Origin: Camellia lanceoleosa
Taxonomy: Eukaryota > Streptophyta > Magnoliopsida > Ericales > Theaceae
Reading direction: 5' to 3'
Assembly (NCBI GenBank): GCA_025200525.1
Contig: CM045767.1
Coordinates: 117,550,021-117,614,020, forward strand
DNA: 64,000 nt
Part shown: one piece after another, positions 23,009-35,042 of the stretch
Layout: each line of letters opens with the position of its first letter
How positions within the stretch are numbered: position 1 is the stretch's first letter
Position numbers and translations under genes: made by a program
The notes under the pieces: model-generated
Told to the model about the DNA's origin: nothing
The model's database searches: none
What the model saw: only the letters and a program-made list of their open reading frames with translations

Positions 23009-24726
23009 TATATTGCTTGTTTTTGCCTCATGATTTGCATGCCATAAATTGCATTTATTCATGTTTAATTGAATATTACATGTTTAAATATTGTTGTATA
23101 TCATGGCATGTTAAAAAAGTTTAGTTCTTATAAAACTCTATTACAGCAGATTTTTATCTCAAAAATCAGTATAAAAAATTTCTTTTTAAAAATTGAAATT
23201 TATATATTTTTGAAAGTATTCTTTGTGAGCTTTTTATCTATATAAAATGGGTTCTAATTGGAGTTAAATTGAAAAAGTTATGACTTTTCAAAGTTTTTTT
23301 TGGGTCAAAATCGCTATTTTTGGGAAGGAACAGAGATTTTGGAAGTCGAAGTGATGTCAGCATGACGCAATCGGCGTGATTGACCGCAGCACGATGCGGC
23401 GCAATGCGATGATACGTCAGCGCATTATGCGGGGCTAACGTCATCAGTGTGAAAGGCGCGCGCGTATCTGACAGTGTGTACGTGGCGCGCGTGGACGCGC
23501 CTCCACAAGCGCAGACCAACAGTCGCGACGCATATCTCAAGGTGCAGGCTGACGTGGACATATTTGTTCTCTGGAAGCTTGTATTATTTTGGAAAATGAA
23601 AAATCTTCCTAAAAAAACTCTCCCTAATCTCCCTAATTTCTATTTTTGACAAATTATTATTTTTTTTTTCTGTTTTTTTTATTTTATTTTTATACTTAAT
23701 TTGGTATTTCGGGGGATTTGGGGACACCCCATTCGGGGGATGAATCAGCTCCCTATTATTTTTATGTGTAATATGTTTGGCCACTATTTTTTAGAATTAA
23801 TTATTTTAAATTTTTTTATAGATATTCTCGCATATATATATATATATTTTAATTTTGAAAATTACATAAAATTAGAAGTGTAAGCTTGAAAACTGCAAAA
23901 AAAATTAAGAAAATTTTGGAAAATTATATTTCTGTTTTATTAATTATCATGCATAATTTATTAATTCCTTTTGGTTGTTTTGACATTTATTTTTGTGCTA
24001 TTAAATTGTGGAATTAATTTATTAATTATTTAGTATAGGTTAGTTGAGAACTAATATATATTTTTTAGTCCTAGATCTTCATTACTATACTTTTTTCCTT
24101 AGTAGGAATTGTAGGTTGACCTCCATTCTTTGAGCATTTATTTATTGTTGATGTATATTTGGATGGATGGATGTAATGTTGATAATTTTTTGTGCATGTG
24201 TTTATTTATTTATTTTTGTATTATTAGAGGTAGACCCTACAAATTTATTGGTGAAGTGGTATCCCGATGTTATTTTTTATTTATTTATTATATTTAATAT
24301 GTTAGGATTCTTTTGGATTGTAATTATTTATTTATTTTTTGGATGTATTTTTTTTATAGCCATGTAAGGGGATGTGTTTACCCATCATCAATATATTTCA
24401 AGGTTGCCTTAACATGTTGCACCATGTTACTAATAGGGCTTCAAGTGGAGCCCATGCGCAAAATTATATGGTGTATTTTTTTTGGACATATATATATTAT
24501 GCATAATTTGATGTTGTGGAATTAAGAGATGATTTTGCCTTTTAAATAATTTTATTCAAAATTAATTGAGTGTCATATTTTGGCTCACATAGGGGGAGAT
24601 GATTATGAGTTTAGCAAAATTTTCGATCTCTCTATGTAAGTAGAAGTATTGTATGCCAATTATGTTTTTGGGAATAAAATTTTTAAAGTGTGCTAATGTT
24701 AAACTCTATACAATCAATGTAGTGAA
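23009..24726 (+). other. Untranslated leader of copia element 1
   Basis: About 1.7 kb between primer-binding site and gag start without recognisable coding sequence. The part at 23330-23560 is unusually GC- and CpG-rich (many CGCG, GCGC), in contrast with the AT-rich surroundings. The rest is T-rich. Confidence 0.45.
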
Positions 24727-24762
24727 ATGGCTTATAAGAATGTTGTTACTGACCTCATCAAG

Positions 24763-25540
24763 ACTTGGTTTGGCATACATAAAAAAATACAAAAAGTTAA
24801 AAAGTTACTAAAAAAGTAAAAAAGTTATCAATATTCACAAAAAAAAATTTCTTTACACAGGCCAAGTACAAGCCACCCGATCAGTATTGAAGTGATGGTA
24901 CATAGGCCAAGTACGCAAGCTAAGTCATGCGGGTGCATAAAAAAATTTGCATGGGATGGGGCTGTTCGGCCCATGGGGATCACGGGTCCGGTTTTAATAA
25001 TCTGAACCGTTTAATGTGTAGAACTCGTCAAGTATTATATACTTATAAAAAATCACGTTGATTGGATATCGATAATTATATGATCAAATTAGTTTTGTAA
25101 AAAAAAAAATAGACAGGGAAGAAATTAACGGTTGACAAAAAATTAATCTGATCAGATAGCTATCGATATTCGATCAACATGATTTTTTACAAGCATATAA
25201 TACTCGACGAGTTCTACATATTGATGGTTTTGATTATCAAAACGAGACTCGTGGTGGGCCCCCACGGGCCGAACAACACCGTCTAGTTCGATCTCGGACT
25301 GTAGGCAATCTACTTCTATACTTGTTTCCTCCCACCGTCTGGCTTCTTGGACAATCAAAGTCAATAGGCAATTCATTATAGTAGGGGTAAAATGGTAATG
25401 TTGCTATTTTATACAACATTTTAATACATATTTTTTCATAAAAAAGGCAAAAAGTTATCCTAAATAACCATATTTTTTTCCTTTATTTTTTAGTCTAAAA
25501 AGTTAAAAAGTGTACTTATCTAGGACATCCCAAACAACCT
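24763..25540. mobile_element. MITE in copia gag, with a foldback MITE nested inside
   Basis: Left end has GGTTTGGCATAC followed by AAAAAGTTAAAAAGTTACT. The right end has CTAAAAAGTTAAAAAGTG then CATCCCAAACAACC, an inverted arrangement. The same terminal pattern recurs at 60521-60678. The insertion separates two adjoining parts of gag. Exact target duplication is unclear. A foldback element occupies its middle. Confidence 0.6.
24957..25283. mobile_element. Foldback MITE, second copy of the family at 1.8-2.2 kb
   Basis: Arms 24957-25090 and about 25145-25283 are imperfect reverse complements. Both carry GTGTAGAACTCGTC/ATGTAGAACTCGTC, GTATTATAT and AAAAAATCA(C/T)GTTGAT (on opposite strands), with GGGCC/GGCCC at the tips. 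The arm core resembles the foldback element at 1780-2162. No coding capacity. Confidence 0.75.
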
Positions 25541-25990
25541 CCAAAGATGAAATCCAATATTTGATTAATGAATAAGAAGTCATAGAAAAATTGGCCACCC
25601 TTGAGATCCGATTTGAAGGAAAGACCACTGCCCAACATTATCGTGACACGGAGGCCCATCAGAATTGGGCCAAGGGAGATCGATGTGAGCGCTATACTAT
25701 GCTTAGTAGCATGCACAATGTTCTCATAGGGGAATTTGAGACAAACCCCATTGCTTATTGTGGAATCAACTGAATATTACCTATGGGACCACACCTACAA
25801 CTGAGCTGCATGCTCTTATTTTGAAATTTGAGCAATTTGGGCTTAAAATAGAGCGCTTGGGGTTGCATCGCTTGTCGCCCAAGCAGGGCAGCGTCAGCAT
25901 TTAGGCCTAAGCGCAACAGATAAGGAAAACATGGTGGTACAACTGGTAATCTGGGTCCTAAGAGAGGTGATATGGAAAAGAGTCGTCGAG

Positions 25991-26634
25991 TAAGGCTGAG
26001 CAAGGAATCCGTGAAATCCGTAATCCGATCCAGTCCAGTCCAATTCGATAGGTTTGGATTGATTTTTTGAATCCGTGGTTCGGTTACGGATTGAAGAATT
26101 AAAAATCCGTAATCCATGGATTGGTTATGGATTGAACTCCACGGTTCCGAACCGTATGTAAATAGTCTATATTTTTATTATACATCCTCCTTCATAGTAT
26201 ATTCTCTTATTCTATATAAAACCTAAACTTAAACCTAAACCCGTATAATATCGTCTTTTATTATTTTTATTTGTTAGTTTTTAGTTTTAATTTATAATGG
26301 TCTAAATTTTTATGGTAAATCTAGTTTTCTTATGGTTGTTTAAATTCTAGAACAGTATGTTACTATTATAGAAAAACATATTGTTATTGTGGAACTAATA
26401 TAGCACTATGTTTATGTTTTTATGAAATTAAAGTGTTATAGATATATTTTTTTGTTGTTTAATTATGTGAATCCGTGGTCCTAAACCGATCCAATCCATG
26501 TTTAAATGGATTGGTTTGGATTGGTTCCATGATTTAAACGGATTGGATTGGTTCCAATTTTTCAAGAACCGTAGATAACGGATTGGTCCTGGTTTTACCC
26601 AAATCCGGTCCAATCCGGACTATGCTCACCCCTA
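25991..26634. mobile_element. hAT-type MITE inserted in copia gag
   Basis: Termini TAAGGCTGAGCAAGG and, on the other strand, TAGGGGTGAGCATAG, the GGGTGAGCA type seen in plant hAT elements. Flanks are TCGTCGAG (25983-25990) and TTGTCAAG (26635-26642), an 8-base target duplication differing only by one C-to-T and one G-to-A. Reading the flanks without the insert rejoins the gag frame just before the zinc knuckle. Subterminal repeats of AATCCG/CGGATT occur at both ends. Confidence 0.82.
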
Positions 26635-26819
26635 TTGTCAAGGCAAGCGCGCTGGAAATAAAAGGAAGATCAAAGTCAAGTGCTATAACTGTGGGAAGCG
26701 AGGTCACTTTGTTCGGGAATGCCTTGATGCAAAGATGGTAGACCTTTCACATAACTATTTAAATACTTGTATTTGTTCACATGTATGTGTTACTAATTCT
26801 CTCCATGGTTAGATTGTAG

Positions 26820-28110
26820 AACTCAGAAGTAACCCGCCACATAGTTAAAGAAAGAGTTGAGCTCGTGGATTACAGAAAGATACTTGTGGGCAAGTAGTAC
26901 GTTACTTTGGGTAATGGAACTCGAGAGGATGTCCTTGGAGTTGGTTCTTATCAGCTCAAGACACGTTCGAGGCGCACTTTACCCTTCCATGATGTGCTTT
27001 ATGCTCTTGGTGTCTAATGTAATTTTTTTCAGTTATTACTTTGCTAGGTTTTGGTTTTAGTGGTAGTCAATTGGATTCCTACTTGAATAAGGGCTTGTAT
27101 GGATAAGTTTTTTTTTTCCAATGGTTTATTTATGCTAGATTTGCATTTTTCCTCATATCCTTATGTGTCTTGTGATAATGATAGATTTAAAAAATTCTGT
27201 TGATTGGCATACTAGACTTGGTCACATAGGATAAGGTAAAATGCCTAGACTAGCTAAAGAAGGCCTGTTGGGACATCTTGCTAATGTGAGTCTTCCTATG
27301 TGTATGTCTTGTTTGGCAAGAAGGCTTGTAGGAAGCCTTTTGGAAAGGCACCTAGGGCTTTATATCCTCTAGAGTTAGTCCATTATGATATTTGTGGACC
27401 TATAAATGTAAAGGCACGCTATGATGCTTCTTCGTTCCTTACATTTGTTAATGACTATTCACAGTTCAATTATGTCTATTTGATCTCACATCGGTTTGAG
27501 GTATTGGATTGTTTCAAGCGCTTTATTGTACTGGTTAAGAATTAGACAAACAGGAAATTGAGCATCCTTCGAACAGATCGAGGGCGTGAATATTTATCAC
27601 ATCAGTTCTAGGGACTGTGTGAGGAAAATGGGACATGCAAGCAGTTAACAATTCCAGGCACTTCACAACAGAATAGTGTAGTGGAAAGACGGAATCACAC
27701 TTTGCTTGAAATGGTTAGATCGATGATGCAAGTCAACCTTCCTATATCTTTTTTGGGGGATGCTTTTATGATTGTTGCTTACATTCTTAACCATGTGCCT
27801 TCAAAGTCAGTTCCAACGACTCCATATGAATTATGGAAAGGCGCAAAACCTGATTTGGAGCATCTGTGGCCTTGGAGTTGTGTCGGTTTTGTTCACAGTA
27901 CTTCTCATAGGCATATAAAGTTAGGCTCTAGAGCAAACAAACAAGTGTTTGTTAGATACTTAGAATGCTCAAAGGGTTATGTAAAGTATAGTGAACATCC
28001 TGATAGTGGAATGACTGAATGTAAGTCGCGAGATGTCAATTTCATTGATAGTGAATTTCCTAGTATTAGTGAAGTAAAGAAAGATCTTGCGCTATTTGAG
28101 TTGTAGGAAT
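26820..28110 (+). pseudogene. Copia element 1 protease and integrase region
   Basis: Protease remnant at about 26820-27020 (LGNGTREDVLGVGSYQLKT, then HDVLYA). The usual D-S/T-G-A active site is disrupted by an extra base and changed to DSEV. The GAG pre-integrase motif is at about 27200-27330 (DWHTRLGHIG, then CMSCLAGKACRKPFG). Integrase core with HYDICGP, RTDRGREY and VERRNHTLLEM shows the D, D and E positions. Stops at 27543-27545 and 27609-27611 lie in the same frame and both replace an expected Gln. The last frame (27681-28106) covers the integrase C-terminal part (TPYELWKG). Ty1/copia order (integrase before RT) is kept. Confidence 0.82.
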
Positions 28111-28349
28111 CTGAGGAAGTCACACCATCTTTTGGCGAGGGTGGAGAATTAGAGACTCATCCTGAAATCGCTAAAGATAGTGGAATGACTGAATGTAAGT
28201 CGCGAGATGTCAATTTCATTGATAGTGAATTTCCTAATATTAGTGAAGTAAAGAAAGATCTTGCGCTATTTGAGTTGTAGGAATCTGAGGAAGTCACACC
28301 ATCTTTTGGCGAGGGTGGAGAATTAGAGACTCATCCTGAAATCGCTAAA
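28002..28349 (+). repeat. 174-base tandem duplication in copia element 1
   Basis: Positions 28002-28175 and 28176-28349 are nearly identical (one clear difference, TTCCTAGTATT against TTCCTAATATT). The length is a multiple of three. The copies cover the linker between integrase and reverse transcriptase, including the same stop (TTGTAG) in both. So the duplication arose after the element had already died. Confidence 0.9.
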
Positions 28350-28897
28350 GATAGTGGGAGTGATTTACCTTCTAGTGGGAGTGTTTCACTAGAAAATGAC
28401 TCAATGAGGGTCCTAGTTACATAGAGGTGAACGTAGAATCATTTATTGTCGTCTTATGAGATTGAGGGGAAATGTTTCATGTGTGCTCCGTTGGATTATG
28501 ATGAGCCTACTTCCTATGAGGAAGCGTTAGTTTCACCGAATGTTATGGAGTGGATGACTGCTATGAAGGATGAAATGAGTTCTATGACTCGAAATCAAGT
28601 TTGGAAGTTGGTTGACTTTTTACCTTGGCGCAAGACTATTGATAACAAGTAGGTCTTAAAAGTTAAGCGCAAGGTTGATGAGTCAAAAGTTCGTCTCATG
28701 GCGAGGAGTTATAACCAAAGAGAGGATTTAGACATTCTATAGGCATTTTTCCTAGTGGTGGGATCTGCCCGCATTCTAGCTATTATCGCACATTTGGATT
28801 TGAAACTTTTCCAAATAGATGTTATGATTGTATTTCTCAATGGAGAATTAGATGAGGAGATTTATAGGGATCAACCAGTAGGCTTTGAGATCAATAG

Positions 28898-31889
28898 ATA
28901 GGGATGTAATAATAGCCCGACCCGGCCCAAGCGGGCCTTGTTGGCTCACTCATTTTTAGTGGGCCGGGCCGGGCTGACTCATGGGCCGAAAAGTGGGACC
29001 CAAGCCCACTCATAATGGGGGCCTAGGGCCTGGGCTGCGGGCCGGGCCTAGTCGAGCCTTTTTAATTTTTTTTTTTTTAATATTAGGAATAAAAAAAAAA
29101 TTATACTAGAATATTTTAGTTGAGATTAATGAAATGTTTTGTTTGGTTATGTTTCATGGTGATATTTAAATTTAATTATGTATGACTTATATTTTTTTAA
29201 TTATAAACTTATAACTAAAAAAGTATGCAATTATGTAATTTTTTTCTTTCGAAATGAATAATTTTATATATATGAAAAATGAAACTTTAATATTACAATA
29301 TTAAATTATTTATATAACATTTATTGAATGAATAATTTTTATTTCAAAATGAAATAAAATATTACAAAAATTGATATTATTAATAAAATAGATGTAGATT
29401 ATTGATGATGGTAGAGCAATTGCATTATTATAGGTCAAATACATCCCAACTAGGTTGGCACCTATTAGTCTACCAATCATTTGCATTATACTCCACCTCA
29501 ATAATCTAATACAAAAAAGAAAAAGAAAAAAAAGAAATGAAATAAAATAGTAAATAATAAATTGTTGATCAATTATCGGAGGAGACAGACATTTCAGTCG
29601 TGCTGCTCGAGGATATGTCATCCAAATCATTTTGAATTCACTCATTTTCACTATAATTTTATCTTCTTGTAAGCGCATGCATACGATCTTTGGATATTAT
29701 CAGTGCCTCAACCATTTGGGGTGAAAGTCTGCTCCGGTAATCGCTTAGCATCCATCCACCTATACTAAAAGCTGTTTCCAAAGCAACTGTAGAAATAGGA
29801 AAGGTTAATATATCATGGGCCATCTGTGAAACCACAGGCCACATAGTTTCATTTTATTTCCACTATTCCAGAATGTCATAGTTATGGGAATCATCCACTG
29901 ACAGGCTTTCCGAATAATATTGTAGTTCAGAACTACTTACACTTGTATGTTGAGATATTCTTCTACTTTTTATTGTTGAAAAAACACTTAATCTCTCGCC
30001 TCAAGATGAGACTGCTAGTGTATTGTGTATAGGTGTATTTACAGATGTAGCTGTCCTATATTCTTCAAATAATCTGTTGCATGTTTGCATAGTAGGGGCA
30101 AACTGTGTTTGATTAACGAAAAGACGCTCTAAAAATTCTTGTAAACCAATTTCTTTACACTTAGGATCAATTATTATAGCTAAACCTAATAGATGAGGCA
30201 AATGATTAAAATATTTATCAAATTTTACTTTCATTGAAGTAATAATGGTTACATAATATTCATTACCCATATATTTTACAAAAACTTTAATTATTTTTGC
30301 TAGCATATGTAAAACAAATAGTGAAGTATGAATATATATATATATATATATATAAGAAAATAATTTTGTTGAAATATCGAAAACTTTTAAAAAATCTTTA
30401 TATAAAGCTACTTGGCTCTAATTAAGTTCTGTGGGAGTTAGTACTCCTCTTATTGATATTGTTGCAAAAAATAAATTTATTGTTTTTTTTTTTTGTTTAC
30501 AAGCTATTTTTAATATATTATATGTTGAATTCCACCTACTATCTACATCTAAAATTAATTTTCTAAATGGCATATTTTTTCGTTGACAAATTTTTCTATA
30601 TTCCGAAATTCGATTACCAGAAGACATAATAGTAGCAACTGTATTTTTTATTACAAGTGCAGAAGTCTCGTATAGATGAATAGCTTCTTTAACAATCAAA
30701 TTTAAAATATGGGCACAACAACGAACATGAAATAAATCACCATCAATAAGTATGTGTAAAGTTGATTTTAAATAGGCTACAGTTTGATTATAATATGTTG
30801 CATTATCTAAACTAATCGTAAATATTTTATTTTGTAAAGCCCACTCATATAATACATTTCTTATTTTTACACCAAGCGAATGACTAGTGTATGAAAGTTC
30901 AACTAAATTTAAATGAAATAATTCTTTTATTTAATTTCCAATCATTGTTAATAAAATGTGCAGTGATACATTGATATTTAAAACCATTATTTGACCACAG
31001 ATTAGATGTTAAACAAACTCTTACATTCAATTTTTTAAATATGTCAAATAATTCACTTTTAACATCCTCAAATTTCTTTAAAATCTTATTTCTAGTAGTA
31101 TTTCTTGAAAATTTTTGATATTGTGGGGCAAAATTTTCGTGAACCATTTCGGTAAAATCGGGACATTCACTAATAGTAAAAGGTTGTTCTTTTTTAATAA
31201 TATAATCAATTACAGAATTTTGTGAAGGTATAGGATCATATAAAAATATTTACAAATTATCAGTTGATGAAACCCCTAATTGCATTTGACTTCGAATAGC
31301 AGGTTGTTGACTTTGTAAATATTTGTTAGTATGTCTTTTTAGATAACTAGTATCCCCTGCAGATGCAGCACTAAGTAAATGTGCACAATATTTACATTTT
31401 GCTTTAAATGTAATTGTACCATTAGAATTATTTATAGATATTTTTTTAAAATGTTCCTAAACACTACTACTTCTGCTTCTAGATGATGATCCAATTGTTA
31501 GAAGAGGAATATTAGAAGGAGAATTAACAGATTCATGTTGTGTAACATATGTGTCAATATCGACCTAAACATTAGGAATATTAGGATCCATAGTAATGTA
31601 TGTAAAATAATATATAAACATTAACAATTAATTTAAATAATGTGTAAATACAATCAATAAAAAATAATAATTAATATACATGCACAAATAATTAATGGAA
31701 AAAAAAATGAGTAGCTAATAAATTAAATTAAAATAATTAATGTTATTGACAGGCAAATGCAATACAAAAATTAACTTCTTTTGATAAAAGTTTCTTGTTG
31801 CACAATTGCAATTATCACTTAGGGATGACATTTCAAAATTAATTGAGAGTTGAGAGAGATTGAGAGTTTAAGAGAGATTGGGATAGTTT

Positions 31890-31936
<47 letters not shown>

Positions 31937-32295
31937 ATTTGTGAGATTTATTTTGAAAAATAAAGGATATTTATAGTAGTTTTAAAGAGTGAAATCAATT
32001 TATAAATAAATAAATATATATATATATATATATTACCATTTAAATTATGACCGTTTGTATATATATTACCGTTTGAATTTTTTTATGACTGTCCGTCTCT
32101 ACTAATTTATGACCATTTGAATTTTTTTTCAATGAATGAAGAAGAGTGTGAGTTGAGTGATTAATTAGATGCAACAGACCAGAGTGGGCTAGGCTAGTAG
32201 GGATGGGGCAGCGCCACAACGACAGGCTCTTCTTTTCTTCAATGCAATGTCATTTCAACTGTTATAGCAGCTAGTGGGTCCCACTCTTACACTCC

Positions 32296-32342
<47 letters not shown>

Positions 32343-32879
32343 CTCTTGTTCCTGGGGCTGGCTAGAGAAAAAATAAAACAAAGTTAATTTGATTCTAATT
32401 TAATAACTATTATTATTTTTTGTTTTATTTTTAAATTATTAATGTTATTTATTTAATTATATAAATTTTTATTTCAATTCTTGTAATTCAATTAGAGATA
32501 ATTGTACAAATTATTAACTATTAACTATTATGTTATTTTGTTTTTGTTTTTATTTTTTTATTTTTATAAGATTAATCTTTTTATTTATTTTATTTATTAT
32601 TATCTTTAATTATTTAACTGTTGCAAGTTGTTTTTTATTTTTATTTTTTAAAATTTGACTATTGGTAGAGAGAGGGCTGGATGGATGGGCCAGGCCAGGG
32701 CTTGAAATTTTGTTGGACCAAGCTGGGCTAATGGGCCGGGCCAAAATTGGAAGGCCATGGCCCAAGGTATTGGGCTGGCCTCAGGCTCAGGCCTGATCGG
32801 ACTGAAATGGGTTGGGGCCACCTCGGGCCACGGGAGGGCTTTGGGCTGCCTATAAGCCTTGGGCCATTTTTACACCCTT
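28898..32879 (-). mobile_element. hAT transposon F (4.0 kb) nested in copia RT
   Basis: Flanked by the exact 8-base repeat ATCAATAG (28890-28897 and 32880-32887). Inverted termini AGGGATGTAATAATAGCCC and, on the other strand, AAGGGTGTAAAAATGGCCC. Both ends carry GGCCC/GGGCC-rich subterminal DNA (28910-29060 and 32680-32870). A decayed transposase lies on the minus strand in the middle. Also contains (AT)n near 30335-30355, (GA)n at 31890-31932 and (TC)n at 32300-32340. Removing it rejoins the copia reverse transcriptase. Confidence 0.9.
29659..31591 (-). pseudogene. hAT transposase pseudogene (BED finger, RNase H-like core, dimerisation domain)
   Basis: Minus-strand frames from an ATG at 31589-31591: a BED zinc finger (CKYCAHLL, then LKRHTNK, about 31330-31450); a core (31147-30899) with LTSNLWSNNG where the family has Asp, replaced here by Asn; SLDNATYYNQ and HVRCCAHILNLIVKEAI (about 30830-30680); SRWNSTYNIL (about 30530); and the C-terminal hAT dimerisation domain (29844-29659, FPISTVALETAFSIGGWMLS then SLSPQMVEALI in related form). 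The frame is broken by several stops and frameshifts, including two TAG codons near the N-terminus. It resembles ZBED/RICESLEEPER-type plant hAT transposases, which cut and paste DNA. Inactive copy. Confidence 0.85.
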
Positions 32880-33830
32880 ATCAATAGACAAAAGCACAAA
32901 GCATGTCGACTAAAACGTTCCATTTTTGGTCTAAAACAATCATCTAAATAATGGTATTTAGATTCCATAAAAACTATCGTTTTTATTGGATTTGAGATGA
33001 TGAAGGAAGACCATTGTATCGTTGTATGCTGACGACATATTGTTAGTTGGAAATGACACGGAGATGATTGTCGCCACTCAAAAGTGGTTGTTCTCTACCT
33101 TTGAAATAAAGGATATGGGAGAGGCAAATTATGTGCTCGGAGTTAAGATCTTGAGAGATCGCTCTAAGAGACTTCTATGTTTGTCTCAAGAGACTTACAT
33201 AAGAGGATCTTAGAATGGTCTCAGATGCACTATTCCAAACCTATTGACAATCCGATTGAGAAGGGACATAATCTGAGCATTAACTCTTTCCCTAAAAACA
33301 GATGAGGAAAACAAACAAATGACAATGGTTCCCTGTGCGAGTGCAGTTGGTAGTCTAATGTACACTATGGTGTGTACTTGACTGGACATATGCTTTGTAG
33401 TGGGTGTGGTTAGCTGTTACTAGACTAACACAAGACTTGTTCACTGGCAAGCAGTGAAGAGGATTTTTTTTCTTCGTCTTTGGTCATGCTGGAGTTAGAG
33501 TACGTTGCTTGTTCAGCAACAGTAGTTGAGGCTGTTTGGTTGAGGAGATTCTTATAGCATCTAGGGATCATGGCTTTTACAAATGAAACCGTTACAATCC
33601 ATATTGATAGTATGGCAGCTTTGACATATTCTAAGGATCCTAAGTGTCTTGGTAGGACCAAACACATTGACATTCCTTTTCACTTTATTTGAGGTGTGAT
33701 TGTACAATGGGAGGTAGTCTTATAGCATATCTCCATTACCAGGATGGTGTCTGATCCACCTAATAAAGCCATTGTTAGAGATGTTTTCCAAACTCATGTT
33801 AGGAGTTTAGGACTTTGTAGGATTTGATGT

Positions 33831-34578
33831 ATTTTTTGGATGCCTCATTGACTTTGTTGGATTTTTTTTTTTTGAGTATCTTATGCATAATTATTTATTC
33901 ATGTGGTTTTATGGCGTAATTGATACTATTAGCACACATTGTATATGATGTCACCAGGCTTAGATCAGCCTTTTCATAGGCTATCATCCTAGCGCTTATA
34001 GAGCGAGTGAGATGAGACATTAATTATCTTGACGTTTAGAGAGTGAGCAAGGTAAATGTTTTGTAACTTGAGAAGTGAACAAAACTGATTTATTATTAGA
34101 TTGCACCTTAGCATTGGCTAAGATGACACTTTAAAAAGTCAAACATGAAGTTATCCACAACTTCATGAAGCTTGAATATAGCCGAATGTAAGATCTTATA
34201 TTGGCGCTTGATAAGCGAATATGCTAAGAGACTCAAGTTAGGCGCTTGTATAGCAACTAGACTAAGATTTGTATGGCGTTAAAGAGTGGCAGACCCAATT
34301 TAGTGGGTGCTTCCCTGTAACATACATATCATATTGTATGTGCTACCGTCTACTACTTAAGGGAGTGGCTAGATGGATCCTTGCTCTAGCACTATGTGAG
34401 TCTTGTTAGGCCAATAATAGGCCTACACTATGCACTTGAACGTGGAACTATGTCATGAAGTGATGATTTGATGTCGCTACTTTAGTATGTCATCCAGGGG
34501 TCATGATGAATACGATCCAGATATGTTTAGGAAAGCGGCTAAGTTTGAGTGAATTGACATGAGTAACTAGGGAAGATT
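33831..34578 (+). other. 3' untranslated part of copia element 1
   Basis: No coding sequence. It ends in a purine-rich stretch (AACTAGGGAAGA, about 34565-34576) that could be a polypurine tract, directly before TGTTAGAAATC, a typical copia LTR start. Confidence 0.4.
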
Positions 34579-34655
34579 GTTAGAAATCATACCCTTGTAT
34601 TATAGCTCATTGCTCGGGCGATTGTGTCGGATTTGAGATTACGATTGTGTCGTAG
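34579..34655 (+). repeat. Possible truncated copia 3' LTR
   Basis: TGTTAGAAATCATACCC after a purine-rich tract looks like a copia LTR start. It is cut off after less than 100 bases by the element beginning near 34660. It does not resemble the LTR at 22571, so it may belong to another element or the 5' LTR may have been replaced. Confidence 0.35.
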
Positions 34656-34659
34656 TCAT

Positions 34660-35042
34660 ACCAACCACTTATGGGGTATTGGTACTCGTACCGATAAGAC
34701 TGCATGTGTACCAAATACTCGAAATACGTACCAAGTACTTTTTATATGATCTTTGGTAGTTGGGTACTCCATAGTTACTTCGTGGATACTTTATGGCACA
34801 TTGGGAGTACACAAAGTTATGGGACATTGGTGCATGTATATTTAATTTATTAGAGAGTTCTTATTTACTTAAAATTGCAAATCATTTACTTTATATGCCA
34901 GAGATGAAATATATATTATTCAATGATGAAATTGATAGAAGTGAAAAATGAAATTTCAAGTTTTCAAATTTTCAAATTTTCAAATTTTGCTTAGCTTGTT
35001 TTTTGAATGAAATTTTGTTTTGTAATTTCTCCTATTTAATGG
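34660..35042. mobile_element. Element D, left half (GTAC-array DNA element split by copia 2)
   Basis: Starts near CTTATGGGGTATTGGTAC and carries repeated GTACC/GGTAC motifs to about 34800, then AT-rich DNA. Its right half is at 58079-58334, which ends in a similar array and a CTATGAAACACGGG-type terminus on the other strand. Copia element 2 is inserted between them with a 5-base duplication AATGG (35038-35042, 58074-58078). The left terminus and outer target duplication are not certain. Confidence 0.55.

Larger units (their letters stand above)
24727..26760 (+). pseudogene. Copia element 1 gag, broken by two DNA elements
   Basis: Starts MAYKNVVTDLIK (24727), is interrupted at about 24763-25540 by a MITE, and resumes with DEIQYLINE, an in-frame TAA where CAA is expected, then EVIEKLATLEIRFEG and HYRDTEAHQNWAKGDR (about 25553-25660). 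It runs to about 25990. A second MITE (25991-26634) follows. The reading frame then resumes at the CCHC zinc knuckle CYNCGKRGHFVREC (about 26680-26720). Order and motifs fit a Ty1/copia gag of the UBN2 type, which makes the capsid and binds RNA through the knuckle. Dead copy. Confidence 0.75.
28446..33830 (+). pseudogene. Copia element 1 reverse transcriptase and RNase H, split by hAT F
   Basis: The RT fingers/palm start at 28446 (EEALVSPNVMEWMTAMKDEM), run through the catalytic-Asp motif QIDVMIVFLNGELDEEIY and stop at 28897. A 4-kb hAT element lies between. RT resumes at 32888 (KACRLKRSIFGLKQSSK) with YADDILLVGND (about 33020) and FEIKDMGEANYVLG. RNase H follows at about 33480-33827 (ELEYVACSATVVEAVWLRRF, then GRTKHIDIPFHFI). 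Several frameshifts and stops, mostly TAG for Gln or Trp. It ends at TGA near 33827. Confidence 0.82.

Noticed and set aside
31890..32340. Long (GA)n and (TC)n tracts as a possible foldback
   Set aside because: Simple microsatellites inside hAT F; no extended pairing of unique sequence around them.
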